Shown: positions 23,664-35,932, counted from the stretch's first letter. The stretch: DNA of 64,000 nt from Datnioides undecimradiatus (GCA_008933995.1 WARS01000014.1:4263192-4327191); one strand, 5' to 3'. Translations and numbers: made by a program. Notes: generated by a model from the sequence alone, not told the origin.

Positions 23664-25869
23664 GCTTGGCTCCTGTGAGGATGACATCCACTGAAAAATG
23701 AGCAACAGCAAGACCTTTTCTGTTTTGCACTTGGCTGAAGAAACTGTTGCTCTCTCTGCCCTTTATACAAGCACACTATTAGTGTGTCGTCTGCTATTGT
23801 GTAAGAGACCAAAGTAGACAGTTTCAGTGGTGGTGCTAATATTAATGGCAGGCAAACATAGAAGCTGCTGATTTCCTTTCTCACGCCTACATACTGCAGG
23901 CATGCGGCTGCATAAAGGTGGTTATTGTTTTAGTTTGTCCTTATGTATTTGATTTTTCATTGAATAACAGGATCTTAAAGAGAGGAAATATGGTTAAATA
24001 TGGTTAGATCTGAATATTCTGTACTACTCAAGCCTGACATTGATATAAACCTTTGAATTATTTTATTTGCACGGACATGTTAATGTTGCTAACATATTTT
24101 TAATGAGTCACCTCATACTTGTTTTTTGATTCATAACATGACATAGTTGAAGGCTGTATTGGATTGTGCATCCCAGCTTTAGCCTGTCCTCTGTCAGGCC
24201 TCTCAGTATCTCACACCCAGGTGAGAGAGGAGGGCAGCAGAGAGAATGGATGATCAATCACGCTCAGATCCCCAGACCCCCAGGCATGTCTGGGTGAAAA
24301 CATGTGAGTCCACCTGGGGGGTCCTTGTGGGAGATCATCCCCCTCCTTCCCTGTTTCCCTCCTCTGTCCTGATTGGGAAACATACCCCCCATGACAGACA
24401 TGATACTGCCACTGTGGAAGAAGCAGGTTAATAATGTTGCAGGATAAATGACTGACCCTCTCCCTCAAAGTTACAGTGCGTGCAGGGAAAAGAGTCAAGA
24501 AGAAGACAGTAATGAAAGAACAGATGAAGTCCTCTCACTTGTAGAGTACTGAGCTAAACAACAGCATCATATGGGACCAATATGGAGCCAATAATGTACT
24601 CAGTGGAGGGCAGAGATAAGGGGCGGATCGCTGAGGGCCTCCAGTGGAGTGAAACCTTCATTAACACACAGCAGGACATCATGGGAAATACAGGACATCC
24701 CCAGAAGCAAACAGACAAATGGGAAGCATGGGAGGGAGTGTTTTGATCCGTCACAGAAGTGTTACTCTGTGTGCAGTGGTACTTTTACTCCTGTACTTTC
24801 CTGTACAAGAAACTGATAAAAAGCACATTTCTACTCATAGCCGTGTGTGTAGTTAGACAGGAAGTCTTTAAGTGTTTCAGATGTTTTCTTTTGGCAGTGG
24901 CTGTGGGTAAATATGTACAGTTTTAAATATCAAGCAATGTTGGTACAAATGGAAAAAGTCCACTGACTATAATATTCTTAAGGATCTAAAACAGTGCCAT
25001 TTAATCTATAGTGTGTTTATAATCTATTCTGTAACTATATGTACTGCTTCTATAGTAACTGCTCTGTAAAGATAGTGAAGCACTCTTGTTACCAGCCCCC
25101 CTTGTCTGTTAGACTCCCACCCTCCTCTCCCCCAGGCATGGACCCCTTATGAAGGTAATATCCATGCCATCACTCATTTAACTGACACAGTGGCAGATTT
25201 ATGACACGTCCAGCTGAGAGGAAGATTTTTAGAGATACAGGGGGTAGAGAGAAGAAGGAGGCAGATGAATAGCTCTTAAGACACAGATAGGCCAGTGGGC
25301 GGAGACTAGGCTCCTCCTAGACCTAATTACTTGCAAATTATAAGATTAGAAATTAACTTCCTTGAAAGAACGTGAGTCCCCTCTCTCTTGAAATCCTCAC
25401 TGGGTTTACAGTTTAATACCAGGGCCTGAATGTAGCCCACTTTTGCTGAGAAAGTCTGGTCAAACTTTCCTTCTGCAGTCCGTCAACGCCTTGCCCCTCG
25501 CAGGCTTTGATGTATTGTGATACATTTGCATTGCCTGCGGGCTGGGACGGTGTCCCGGATTATCACACCACATACTTAACTTGTAGTGGTGGAAATACTA
25601 TCCTAATTTGTCTTTCAAAGCCTCGCTGCTCTTTGAATGAAATCAATACACGTTCACATCAAAGTGGATCAGCGCTGGATCAGCACCTCGCTTAAGTGTC
25701 AGCTGCACCATGTTATCCATGTAATCTTCTGTTAAGTGTATTCACTCCATTCATATTCTAATAGACAGTTGCGTGGCCTGTCACTATAATCCAGTAACCC
25801 AGAGATCTATTATGTAAATAATAAGATGTTTTCCAGTTGTTGGTCGAAATGAAACGTGACATCCATGTC
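23664..25869. other. Intergenic region between lcp2 and the wnt8a pair
   Basis: Should contain the lcp2 promoter, since no upstream gene intervenes, but no TATA box or clear core element stands out. The stretch 24.2-24.4 kb is richer in GC. No gene seen. Confidence 0.4.
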
Positions 25870-25888
25870 TTTATTTTTCACTTTTATT
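25870..25888 (-). other. Poly(A) signals of the downstream wnt8a copy
   Basis: Two AATAAA hexamers on the gene strand (complements of 25870-25875 and 25883-25888), about 170-180 nt past the stop codon. Confidence 0.6.
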
Positions 25889-26052
25889 TTAATAAAAAAT
25901 ATTGATAAATAGACACGCAAGCATTTATACAATGAGACATGAAAAGACATGTAAAGGGATGAAAAGTGCACATAGACATTAAACTTCTTATTTAACAGAC
26001 TTGTTTTGATGTAGACAGGTAACAGATCCATAGAAAATCGTTTTGCTTGTTT

Positions 26053-27838
26053 TCATTTGGGCCCACGGTATCTCCGTCTAAAGCCGTGTCCATCGGCACT
26101 GTCCCTCCTGGCGCACACGTGTTTGACTATAACCTGAGAGCAGTCGTCGCAGTTCACCGTGCAGCACCAGTGGAATTTACAGTTGCAGCTGCTCACCACC
26201 TCGGTGCGCCTCTCTTCCACCCGCAGGCCGCACTCATGACATAACCTGCGGCAGCTGCGCCTCTCCCACTGGGTTAAACCGTCTCCGTGCTGCAAACACT
26301 CCCGGCCCTCGGTGCCGTACAGCCCCAAGCTGGTGTTCTTCTTGCAGTAGTCCGGGGAGTCCTCCAGGTAGATGAGCTCTGTCTGGGGGATGCTGCCGAA
26401 CGCGTCCACGATGGCGCCTCTGTTGTCCGCGCTGTTGCCAGCCCGCATGCGCTTTTTGTCAATGTCTAGCTTTTGGGCTTGACTGTGCTTGATCTTCAAG
26501 TAGTTACCAATTTCTCTAAAATCTGACAGCTGTGTCCAGCAGGTCTGGACACTGCAGCTCTCAGACATACCGTGACATCTACAGATGCGCTTCATGGTTG
26601 CCTTCACGGCCTGTTGGAAATCAGGGAAATTGAATTACTGCCAACTACTTCAAACTGTGTAACGAAAAATAAAAGCACTGTGTTAACTAGACTTACCAGC
26701 CGTCCAGCTGCGTTGTTGTGGAGGTTTACAGCAGCCCTTGAGTCCTGGCCTGTCTCCTGCGCATCCACGTACTGTTTGGAAATCCGCTCTCCAAAATCTA
26801 CGTTATCACTGCAGCCACCCCAGAGCCAGCCTCGACCGCCTGCACGCGAAATGTCACTTAGAATCAGATAACAAGCTTTAACCGTTTAACGAAAGAAAAG
26901 CACATAACTTTGAATGCTCACGAATTCAAGTTGTATGCCCTATAAATCAAGCCACAAGATCTCAGATCGTACTGGGAGTATTTTGTTTGAAACCTTACCA
27001 ATTTTCCCATTTTTGGAGACATCACAGCCGCAGTTGTCCAGGTCTCCCAGGCTACAGTTCTTGGTCAGAGTGTACATAACTCCTGCTGCACTGATGGCGT
27101 GGACGAAAGACGTCTCTCTGGTGGCTGTCAGTAAGAGGAAGTCACATTTTAGGTTCCATAAAAGGAATTCGTCAATTATACCACCTTCAGTATGAAAGTG
27201 AGCAGTGAATATTAAATAAATACTTGTGATATTCATATTTTAACAGGGTTCTTAGGGGATGACATGCATTTAGTTTCATCTGTGCAGGCTTGACTATGCA
27301 ACATGTAGATCAATACACACATATGCAATTTATAACCATCCATCCACAGCGCAGCCATTCCATTTTATGCATGGTGTCCCGGGTTTCTTTATGGGAACAT
27401 CTTTTAAGCGTCCGAGTCATTTTTTTCTCGACCTACCGCGTTTTAGTCCTTTGAGCTGTGTTGCGCTGTCGGGACAGTTCCATCTATCCCACGCAAACTG
27501 GTGCTTGCACTCCTCAACCCCGCTCTGCGCGCCCACCTGCACGCTGCTTGCGTAGGTGAGATGGGCCTGCAGGAGAGGAAACGTCATTGTTTTTGGCTTG
27601 AATCTCACTTGTGAGGGCAATGGCAGGAAAAAAGTAGCTCTTTTGTATTTACCTTGGGTCCCGTCATGAGAAAGTTACTTGCCACCCTAAAAGAGGATAG
27701 ATGGTAAAGAATCAGCTCAAGTCTCTCACATGTAGTCTGTAAAAGATTCAGGCAAACAATGTAGATGTTTTCTTACCAAGCATGCCCTGGACACATTTTG
27801 TAAAAAAGAGGCAAGAGCCAGAATATTGAATACACCAT
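26053..27838 (-). CDS. wnt8a: Wnt8a ligand, downstream tandem copy
   Basis: Six exons (27838-27777, 27686-27653, 27566-27437, 27124-26999, 26839-26697, 26610-26053) join in phase to give 350 residues. An N-terminal hydrophobic signal peptide ends near GHAW, followed by the Wnt8 block SNFLMTGPK and [15 protein letters not shown]. The C-terminal half keeps the Wnt cysteines, SADNRGA, EDSPDYC, GTEGREC, and [16 protein letters not shown]. Wnt8a is a secreted lipid-modified glycoprotein that binds Frizzled/LRP6 and drives beta-catenin signalling in ventrolateral mesoderm and posterior neural patterning. The acylated-serine motif reads CHGMSESC (S181), with Glu where the other copy and other Wnts have Gly. 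Exon layout is the same as the upstream copy, whose stop is 602 bp away. It corresponds by position to zebrafish wnt8a ORF2, though its sequence looks closer to canonical Wnt8 than the upstream copy's does. Confidence 0.95.
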
Positions 27839-27900
27839 TTTCACCGCTCGCCCTCAAAGCAGAGACCTCGCTATTTTGACCCTTTTTGCTGCAACTTTCT

Positions 27901-27968
27901 CTTTTATTTGGACGAAGAACAAACAGAACTCCTGTTCTTTGTCTTCGGGGCCCGAGAAAGCTGATTGG
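27901..27968 (-). promoter_or_regulatory. Candidate separate promoter of the downstream wnt8a copy
   Basis: On the gene strand a CCAAT box (complement of 27964-27968) precedes a TATA-like AAATAAAAG (complement of 27901-27909), whose nearer edge is about 63 bp before the ATG. It suggests independent initiation between the two wnt8a copies. Short motifs, so inference only. Confidence 0.35.
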
Positions 27969-28136
27969 TTGATGGCATCAGGAAACGCCTATATGCGCAC
28001 TTCAAAGGATGGTGTTAGGCGACAGTTGAGTCTCTTCCCCACCGCTGAATGACACCAGGCTACCAATATACAAATAACGGAATCAGAATATTGCTTGTGA
28101 CAAATCAGACGGTGACATGCATATTGTAATAAAATA

Positions 28137-28142
28137 TTTATT
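28137..28142 (-). other. Probable poly(A) signal of the upstream wnt8a copy
   Basis: TTTATT on the + strand, AATAAA on the gene strand, about 300 nt past the stop and 295 nt before the ATG of the second copy. If used, it would end the first transcript before the second frame. Confidence 0.55.
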
Positions 28143-28439
28143 AGGTATTATTTTCTATTAAAAATACATATAAAATATTAGACAATTTACAGACTTCACG
28201 GAAGACAAACCCAACAAATAAGACCAAATATCACTTTACAGCATAAACCAGTGAGCATGCGTGGAGAGTTTGGTCCTAAAAATCACAATTTGATTTAAGG
28301 AAAAAAATCAAATCATTAAGATAAAGTGCATGAAAGCCCTCGGGTACTGGAATAATGAATGGCAATCTTGTAATGCTTGTTGATGTCCATGCTGATGATT
28401 ACTGAAAAGTGATGAAGTCGTTAATGAAGCAAGTAGCCA

Positions 28440-30379
28440 TCAGTGTTGGCGCGCACGGTGCCTGCGCTTCGTTTTATTCTGTGGTTTTCTTCCGCCGTCT
28501 TTGCGTGCACAGTAATATTTAGTGACAGTTTGCGTGCATTTGTCACATTTAACCGTGCAGCACCAGTGAAATTTGCAGTTGCAGCTACTGACGACTTCAA
28601 TGCGCTTCTCCACCACTCTGAGACCGCATTCATAGCACAGCCTGCGGCAACTCTTCCTCTCCCGCTGGGGCATGTTCTTGTCACTCTTGAGACACTCGCG
28701 CCCCTCTGTGCCCTGATATTCCAGGCTCTGGTTCTTGACGCAATAATCCGGGGAATCCTCCAGGTATATGAGCTCCGTCCGGGCGATGCTGCGAAAAGTG
28801 TGCGCGATGGCTCCTCTGTTGTCTGCGCTGTTTCCAACTCTCGCGGGCTTCTTGTCCATTTCCAATTTCTTTGCATTTTCATGCTTCATCCTGAGGTAGT
28901 TTCCTACCTCCCTGAAGTCGGCCAGCTGCATCCAGCAGGTCTGAATGCTGCAGCTCCCAGACACTCCGTGACACTTGCAGGCTCTCCTCATGGTTGCTTT
29001 GATTGCCTGTCAAGAAAGTGAGATTGTTAAGAAATATAAAACCAAACATGCGCAACTTTTACAATATCCACGTGTATGAATTTTAGAGTATAGACCATTA
29101 AAAGTTAAATTGTCTTACCAGTCTGCCTGCCTCGTTGTTATGCAGGTTAACTGCTGCGCGCGAGTCATGCCCACCTTCGAGTGCGTCCACAAACTGTTTG
29201 GAGATCTTCTCTCCAAACGCCACATTATCACTGCAGCCTCCCCAAATCCATCCTCTACCACCTGCGGATTCAAAAATTCACATTGTCACTCAGTTCAAAG
29301 AGCTAACGATCAACATCAACTAATTTAGAATAATACAAAAATGATGCATAGAATGGAGACCTACCTGTCTGCCCAATTCTGGAGTCATCGCAGCCGCAGT
29401 TGTCAAAGTCTCCCATACTACAGTTTTTGGTGAGCGTGTACATCACTCCGGCCGCGCTGATGGCGTGGACAAAAGACGTCTCCCTTGTAGCTACAATAAT
29501 TGATAAAGAAAACATATGACAGTGTTATACTTTTTACTTCCTAATTCGAAACTGTAATTGTCCAGCACACTCGAGTTACTGTGCGTAAAACGCGCGTAAA
29601 TCGTGCGTAAAATCATATATAAGATTAAAAGTGGTATCAGTTCTAGGCATTATCAGTGCGGCTCCTGTTTAGGTTTATGTTCATGTTTGTGTACCTTCTT
29701 TATGGAGGAACACAATCAGCCACAGCACCATCTCTGTGCTGAAGGATTGCTTTTGCGCACGAGCGCTAAGTCGCCTGAAATTGAACTCATCAACACACCA
29801 CTCTGCTGCTGCGCATCATGCATCTTATTGGTACATGGATATATAGCCCTTACCACTTCGAAGTCCGTTGTGCGTGGATAACTGGAGTGTGTTCTCTGGG
29901 CAGTTCCACCTCTCCCACGCAAACTGGTGTTTACACTCTTGTATCCCACTCTGTGCGCCTATTTGCACACTGCTGGCATAGGTCAGGAAAGCCTTTGGAG
30001 GGAAAGAAGGACAGTGTTAATCGAAATTGAATTTACCCAAAACAGTGCGTGTATTCAATGCATGTTTTCATTACAAGTCAGCTAATAATTTTGATGTGGA
30101 TCCCCTAGACTAGCTTTTACGCACAACACGTTCCCAGGTGGATGATAGCAAAAGTGTAGTTACCTTAGGCCCAGTCATGAGGAAATTATTCACCGTCCTA
30201 CAGACAGAAAAGAACAGAAGCACGTTAATCTCAGGTCAATATTACACCAGTAAACACACATTACATTAGAGTATTTTAAAAAAAATCCTCTGACAGTAAG
30301 CGACCTACCAAGCTGATGCGAGCTGAACATGGTAGCACATGGATATAACCAAGACTGGAAGGAGATTCAAAGGTCCCAT
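28440..30379 (-). CDS. wnt8a: Wnt8a ligand, upstream tandem copy
   Basis: Six exons (30379-30309, 30197-30164, 29992-29854, 29490-29365, 29261-29119, 29006-28440) join in phase to give 359 residues. A signal peptide (hydrophobic core [10 protein letters not shown], end near ASAW) leads into NNFLMTGPK and a [13 protein letters not shown] block. The Porcupine acylation motif is intact, CHGVSGSC with the acceptor serine at residue 187, the same number as in Xenopus Wnt8. The C-terminal cysteine-rich part holds SADNRGA, EDSPDYC, GTEGREC and [16 protein letters not shown], ending in a basic tail. It acts as an extracellular Wnt/beta-catenin ligand in gastrula mesoderm and hindbrain patterning. Upstream lie a TATA box and a TCF/LEF-type site. 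By position it corresponds to zebrafish wnt8a ORF1, which is known to share a bicistronic transcript with ORF2. Confidence 0.95.
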
Positions 30380-30483
30380 AGCAGCTGTATTCCAAACTGA
30401 GGCCTGTTTGTTCATATCCCAGATGTGCATGCCAAGAGAGCAGAAGGCAACTGAAGTTGTAACCCGGCTACCCTGCTGATGAT

Positions 30484-30490
30484 ATTTATA
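30484..30490 (-). promoter_or_regulatory. TATA box of the upstream wnt8a copy
   Basis: TATAAAT on the gene strand (in the context CATATAAATATC), about 105 bp before the ATG. It would place the transcription start near 30455 and give a leader of roughly 75 nt. Confidence 0.6.
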
Positions 30491-30501
30491 TGGTCTTGCC
30501 C

Positions 30502-30508
30502 CTTTGAT
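30502..30508 (-). promoter_or_regulatory. TCF/LEF-type site next to the wnt8a TATA box
   Basis: The gene strand reads ATCAAAG (in CAATCAAAGGGG), the core recognised by TCF/LEF, 11 bp upstream of the TATA box. It may mediate Wnt feedback on wnt8a. Confidence 0.45.
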
Positions 30509-30519
30509 TGACAGATTTG

Positions 30520-32940
30520 TCCTGCAGGTAACGGTTCACTGTGAAAATGCGTCAACGACGACAGTGATTGCCGCGTCCGATAGACAAATAGGAGCCGTCG
30601 GTGCATAAGTGCACTTCAAAGACGCGACGCAGACAGTTAAACAACCCCTCATTCATTCACCTGTCGTTCCCAGGCTTTATCCTTTACACCCTTTCCCACG
30701 AATTGCATCCAGTATATCTCTGTATCCTTCCATATGAAACATTATTAAGATGACAAATACACCTATGCTTAATAAAATTATAACAAACAACTCATTTGGG
30801 CATTATTAACATATTAGTAAATTTGAAAACATTAAGATGATACTATGAGACAAATAGGTGATCATTATCATGCACAATAAGATACTACTGAGTACCTTAC
30901 ACATAAAACCATATATTTCGTATATACGGGAATATCAATGTTATTTATTGTCAGGGAATTCAAATAGACCACGAACGTAACAATGAGAATACAGCACAAC
31001 TTAGTCTCATCCAGATACATCAAATATGGCTCCTATATTTTAAATCCATTCCTATATCAGGAAACTACAGTAGTGAGCGCCGTGGTGAGGCTTCTTGTGT
31101 AGTTGGAAACATTTGGGAAATGGCACCAGTGTCCCAGTGGGAAAGACGGTGACTACAAAGCCATAAAGTCTTTCAGGAGCTGACGGTATATAGTCATGTA
31201 AATACTGCCTCACACATCTACGACATTGGCATCGTCGTGATAATAGGATAATAGATGTTTCCCCGGGAAACAACCTGGTGTGAAAACAGTCTGAAATTTA
31301 CAAGAGTATAAACAAATACGGACTTTAATGTTTTCAGCATCAAATTACAGCGCCTGACATTTTGTTCTGTACCTGGTTTTGATTTGTAAACTTTCGACCA
31401 AACCTAAGAAAAGATTAAATTTAATACTGATCATTCATTATAGAAATTGGGGATGATCCAGCGCTTGGGTACATTACATTAAATTCCCCTGATCATCTTC
31501 CTTGATTTAGCCTCCATAATCACTCCGATCATCAACAGTCATCATGCTAGTTTCTGTCATTACATGTATACACAGTGGGTCTGATGGGAGAGAAGTTAAC
31601 CAAACCTGCTGATTAACATTACAGTTTTTAAAATTAAATCGCTTACACTTGTCAAATCCCCCCGTAAACCACTCAAAATCCCTTAAAACAACAATTCACT
31701 CAGCTCGGCGGACAATAGACGGACGGCTGGGCGTGGTCCTCCACACAACAGTGCAGAGGTGTAGGTGAGGATAATCCCTACTAATTAGATATCGCCTACA
31801 TTCATTCTGCAGCATGACTGAAACCTCGAGCCTCTCAACACCTGGCTGGGAAATAATACAGGGCAATTAAAAATCAATCTGGGACGCTTCATAATTTGTC
31901 CCTAAGCGAAGGCTTCTTTAACGAATTTAATGGGTTAATAATAACCTGCAAACAATGGCAGTCTATCCAGATGGGCGTGTTACAGCAGGGGAGCTGGATT
32001 TCTCATAAACGCCGAAACTCTCAGCAAATCACGTGCGATGTGTTACTTTAAGAAATGTTATTATCAGAAGTTGTGCCGCCTGTCAAATGCATAAGTTGAA
32101 AAAACGCGCATTATCAACAAACTCATAATGCAGAGTATAGGAAAAAGGGGTTGACTGTTCATTATGATTATTATTTGAATGCAGGTTTGAATTATGTGTA
32201 TTCCTGCTCGACTTCATAGAGCAGAGGAGGCGACATGTTCAGAACACTGCGCTTACAATAACGTGGAGTAAAAATGCGCGTTAATTAAATAGTTCCAACA
32301 GACGTTTGAGACACATTAGGCCGAGCAGGGAGCGCTGACAGCTGATTTATGGCGCTGTAAGGTGAGAGAAATAGAGCAGTAAAGGATCAGGAGGTGACGG
32401 ACTTGACAGGTCGAGGAAGGGTGGCAGGACTGGTGACGCCAGACAGAGACATCAATCAGACGGAGGTTTAGACCTGTAAATGACCATTGTATATTTGGAT
32501 AATAAGTAGTAATAAATACATAATAGGCTACATAAAGGCGTTATCTCATCATTAATGCAAAATAAAAAAGGAAAAAAGCTGAAGGGAAAACTCAAAATAC
32601 TTTGTTTTATGTTTTTCGTAATTTACCCTAGTTAATTGTGTTCAGTGAAGGTGGGTTTTATTCAAAATGTCCCTCCTCTTAGCTTATGTTTTTTTAATAA
32701 TACCTTTACAGTGATGATTTTGTCCAATATTTGTGTTGATGCACCAATCCCCGCCCACCTTCTCCCTGCAGCCAACCACCTTTCTCCAGCAGGCTCAGCA
32801 ACTGCCAGCTAGGAAGCTAGCTCCGGTTAGCTTGAGCAACAAAAGAGAAACCACACAGCACTGTCTGTGTATGTTACTACACAGAATGGTGTCTCTTGAA
32901 ATCACAACAGTGATATTGCTATTAATATTCACTGAATGAC
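30520..32940. other. wnt8a upstream region with candidate regulatory DNA
   Basis: No gene. The part 31690-31990 has low repeat content and a cluster of developmental motifs: AGGTGT repeats, TAATCC, CTAATTAG and TCAACACCT. It is a plausible mesodermal enhancer for wnt8a; see the findings. Confidence 0.4.
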
Positions 32941-32941
32941 A

Positions 32942-33290
32942 AGTAGGGCTAAGACTAACCAAGAGTTTAATCAATGAATCTGCCATTATTTTTCATGTTT
33001 TAATTCAAAACAGTAAAAAAATGTCTGTTGCAGTTCCCCAGAACCAGAGGTTAGGATTAATATTGCTTGTCTTGTCCAATCAAATGTCTAAAACCTAAAG
33101 GTTTTTAATTTACAGAAGAATGTCAACATTAGCAAACACTCCCATCTCTGTAGCTGGATTGTTTGAAGATTTTACCATTATTTTTATAGTTTAGTGCTTA
33201 AAAATGATGTAAACATGTATCAGATTATCAGAGCAGTTATTTTTTGTCCATTAATCAATACTTTTGTTTAAACTCTAATGCCAAGGTGGC
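32942..33290. repeat. Dispersed teleost repeat ('AGGGCT..ACTAAC..ATTAATCAAT' type)
   Basis: Starts with 'agggctaagactaac', continues through 'ttaatcaatgaatc', 'attatttttcatgtttta' and 'cttgtcttgtccaat', and ends near 'tttgtccattaatcaat'. This order matches a common non-coding percomorph interspersed repeat. Diverged copy. Confidence 0.6.
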
Positions 33291-33809
33291 CAAACATTAG
33301 CGTGAGCTCCCTCATTGAGCCAATTAAAAAGAAAATATGAAACAACTTGTCATATTAATGAGTTGCATTTAAATAACTGATCCATCTAATTTACAGTTTG
33401 GGGGTTATTTTACTATTATTTGATTTAGTTTTTTTATATATATTGTGCTGTATTATGAACCTTGCTGATTAATGACAGCCAGATACTGTTATTATTGATG
33501 TCAAAGTAGGAAAATGTGGGTTTTGCCACCCCCTGTTCTTAAATAATGTTTTCAGTAGAGTACACTACAATATGGCTCCTGCTTGATCACTGAACTTTGC
33601 CGAAGTCATAAAATGTTCTGAAACCTTGAACTGATGCAGGATTGCACTCATATGTAACGTGTGAATTACATAATTCCATCCAGCAATCATTTATATCCAT
33701 TTATTCCACGACTGTGCATGTCAGGAGTTCATGTATCAGTGTGAAATTAGCACACAGACATAAAGGAGACAGAAATATGTGCAGGTATGACTGGTTCCAT
33801 GTCTTCATA
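33291..33809. other. AT-rich intergenic DNA between repeat and tmsb
   Basis: No gene or recognised repeat. It lies just beyond the likely 3' end of the beta-thymosin transcript. Confidence 0.4.
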
Positions 33810-33815
33810 TTTATT
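33810..33815 (-). other. Probable poly(A) signal of the beta-thymosin gene
   Basis: AATAAA on the gene strand, about 410 nt past the stop; consistent with a typical beta-thymosin 3' UTR length. Confidence 0.5.
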
Positions 33816-34221
33816 TCATAAAGAAAAGTAAAAAGTTTATTAAGAAAACATCCCACATGATTAGACTCCGATTGCTCCCTTGTCTGTAGACACCCTCCCT
33901 CCCCCACACACACTCCCCCTCGCCTGGGTGCCTGCCTATCTCTCTGTGCTACATCACTACACCACTCCCCAGTTTGGCAATATTGGAGACATGTTAGCTA
34001 TAGGCTAACAGTGCAAGGCAGGCACCCAGGTTAAAGTGTTTTACACCCAAGTGGTAAGAGAGACCCCATGTGAGGATGCCATATACCCTTACGGCACCCC
34101 AGGGAGCTCAAGAGCACCCTTATCTGAAGACAAAGTAAGAGATTGAAATACTGTGATAATCAAAAGAAAGTGCTTTTTGCTGTGGCATCTCAGCTTCGTT
34201 TCTTCTTCATGTGCTCAGAAG

Positions 34222-34703
<482 letters not shown>

Positions 34704-35050
34704 TTAAAAAATGCCATTCATTACATTACATCACATTGCTAAATTCCATTCTATAAGCATAAAAGCAATGTTTGACAGGTCATCACAAGAGCTGTCAGAA
34801 ATCTTAATAGCTTTTTCTGACATTTAAAATAACCGAGTGCACATAAAGGGAGTGGCTACGACATGTGCAGCTCAGACATGGCCGCATGCACGCCTGCGAG
34901 TGGTGGCTGCCTCCCACACATGCTCTCTCTTGGTATTCTCCTCTTCAAAATGCCTGTGTAGCTAGCATGTGCCTATTTTTACCCAGCTGTCTGTTCTTTC
35001 CTTTGTCTGTTCTTTTCCCTCTCCGAGGCTGAGGTCTTTGTTCTCTCCCT

Positions 35051-35106
35051 CTGCATCCTCTCTCTCCCCTCTCTCTCTCTCTCTCTCCTTTTCTCTCTTT
35101 CTCTGC
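35051..35106. repeat. CT-rich tract in the beta-thymosin intron
   Basis: Polypyrimidine simple repeat, mainly CT units with interruptions, within the first intron. Open frames across it are low-complexity artefacts. Confidence 0.85.
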
Positions 35107-35752
35107 ATCCACCCCTGCAGCCTCGTGGATCCAGGCTCCACAGGCTCCACTGCAGTCAAATTCCTGACCTACCCTCAGGTCTGACTAATCTGTCTTGCAC
35201 AGTCACGCCTGTTTGAGCCACTGCTCTGTCAGGGGCTGCTATGGAAATGTGACAAGCCCACCAGCCCGCAGCCAGTCATTTGCAAAGCATGCTACTGTAA
35301 AATGATTCTCACTGGTCTGAATTTGAACGAGGCCTAATAGAAACGGTTTGCAGAGAAATAGGCGTGCAGGGCTTGTTGCCAGAATTTTAAATATGACAGC
35401 TTCTTGAAATGTGGCTGAATCATTTCTCGATGGCCCTCAGCTGCAAATGGTGCCTCTATCCACCCCTGCCTTGTCTTGATATTAACAGCAGTGGTCATAA
35501 TCTCACCTTTTTCAATTCATCACCAAACCTAATTACTCAAACGTTTGGTCTATTGTTCCATTATCATCCCCGCCATCGTCCTTTTTCAGCATCCCTCTTT
35601 CACATCATTTCACAGCTGCCATCATCAGTCAGCTTCTCTTCATCCAGCCACACCCCAATCCTTTGTTTGACTCCAGTAAAACAGAATTAGAAAGAAACAC
35701 CCACACAAAGACATGCGACGAGCACACAGAAGGAGAGATGACTCGTTCTTAC

Positions 35753-35830
35753 CGGTGTTCCACACAGAAGTGGGCTAAAATCCACCAGAGGAGAGAGTAG
35801 GGAGGGATAGACTCAGAGATGGAGAAGGGA
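35753..35830 (-). other. Probable non-coding first exon of the beta-thymosin gene
   Basis: A strong donor (ACCG|GTAAGA, with the exon edge at 35753) lies upstream of the coding exon, whose acceptor is only 5 nt before the ATG, so a separate leader exon is required. The intron would be about 1.13 kb. The 5' end is uncertain; a (GA)-rich stretch begins near 35890. Confidence 0.55.
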
Positions 35831-35888
35831 GAGCGATGCGGAAGCTGAGTGAATCTGCCGGTGTGTGCACGCCTGCCTGCATCCAGGG

Positions 35889-35932
35889 TGTGGGTATAAG
35901 AGGGAGGGAGGGAGGGGGAGAGAGAGAGAGAG
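35889..35932. repeat. (GGGA)n/(GA)n tract
   Basis: Purine tract just upstream of the beta-thymosin leader exon. Such tracts are common near promoters; no specific role shown. Confidence 0.85.

Noticed and set aside
24282..24312. p53-like pair of CATG half sites upstream of lcp2
   Set aside because: One half site fits the consensus, the other has a mismatch, and the spacer is 6 bases; too weak to call.
28421..28882. 153-codon - strand frame inside wnt8a
   Set aside because: Overlaps the true Wnt8a frame in another phase and lacks Wnt motifs.
28443..29021. 192-codon open frame on the + strand
   Set aside because: It is exactly antisense to the last wnt8a exon, whose codon pattern keeps the opposite strand open. 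No family resemblance.
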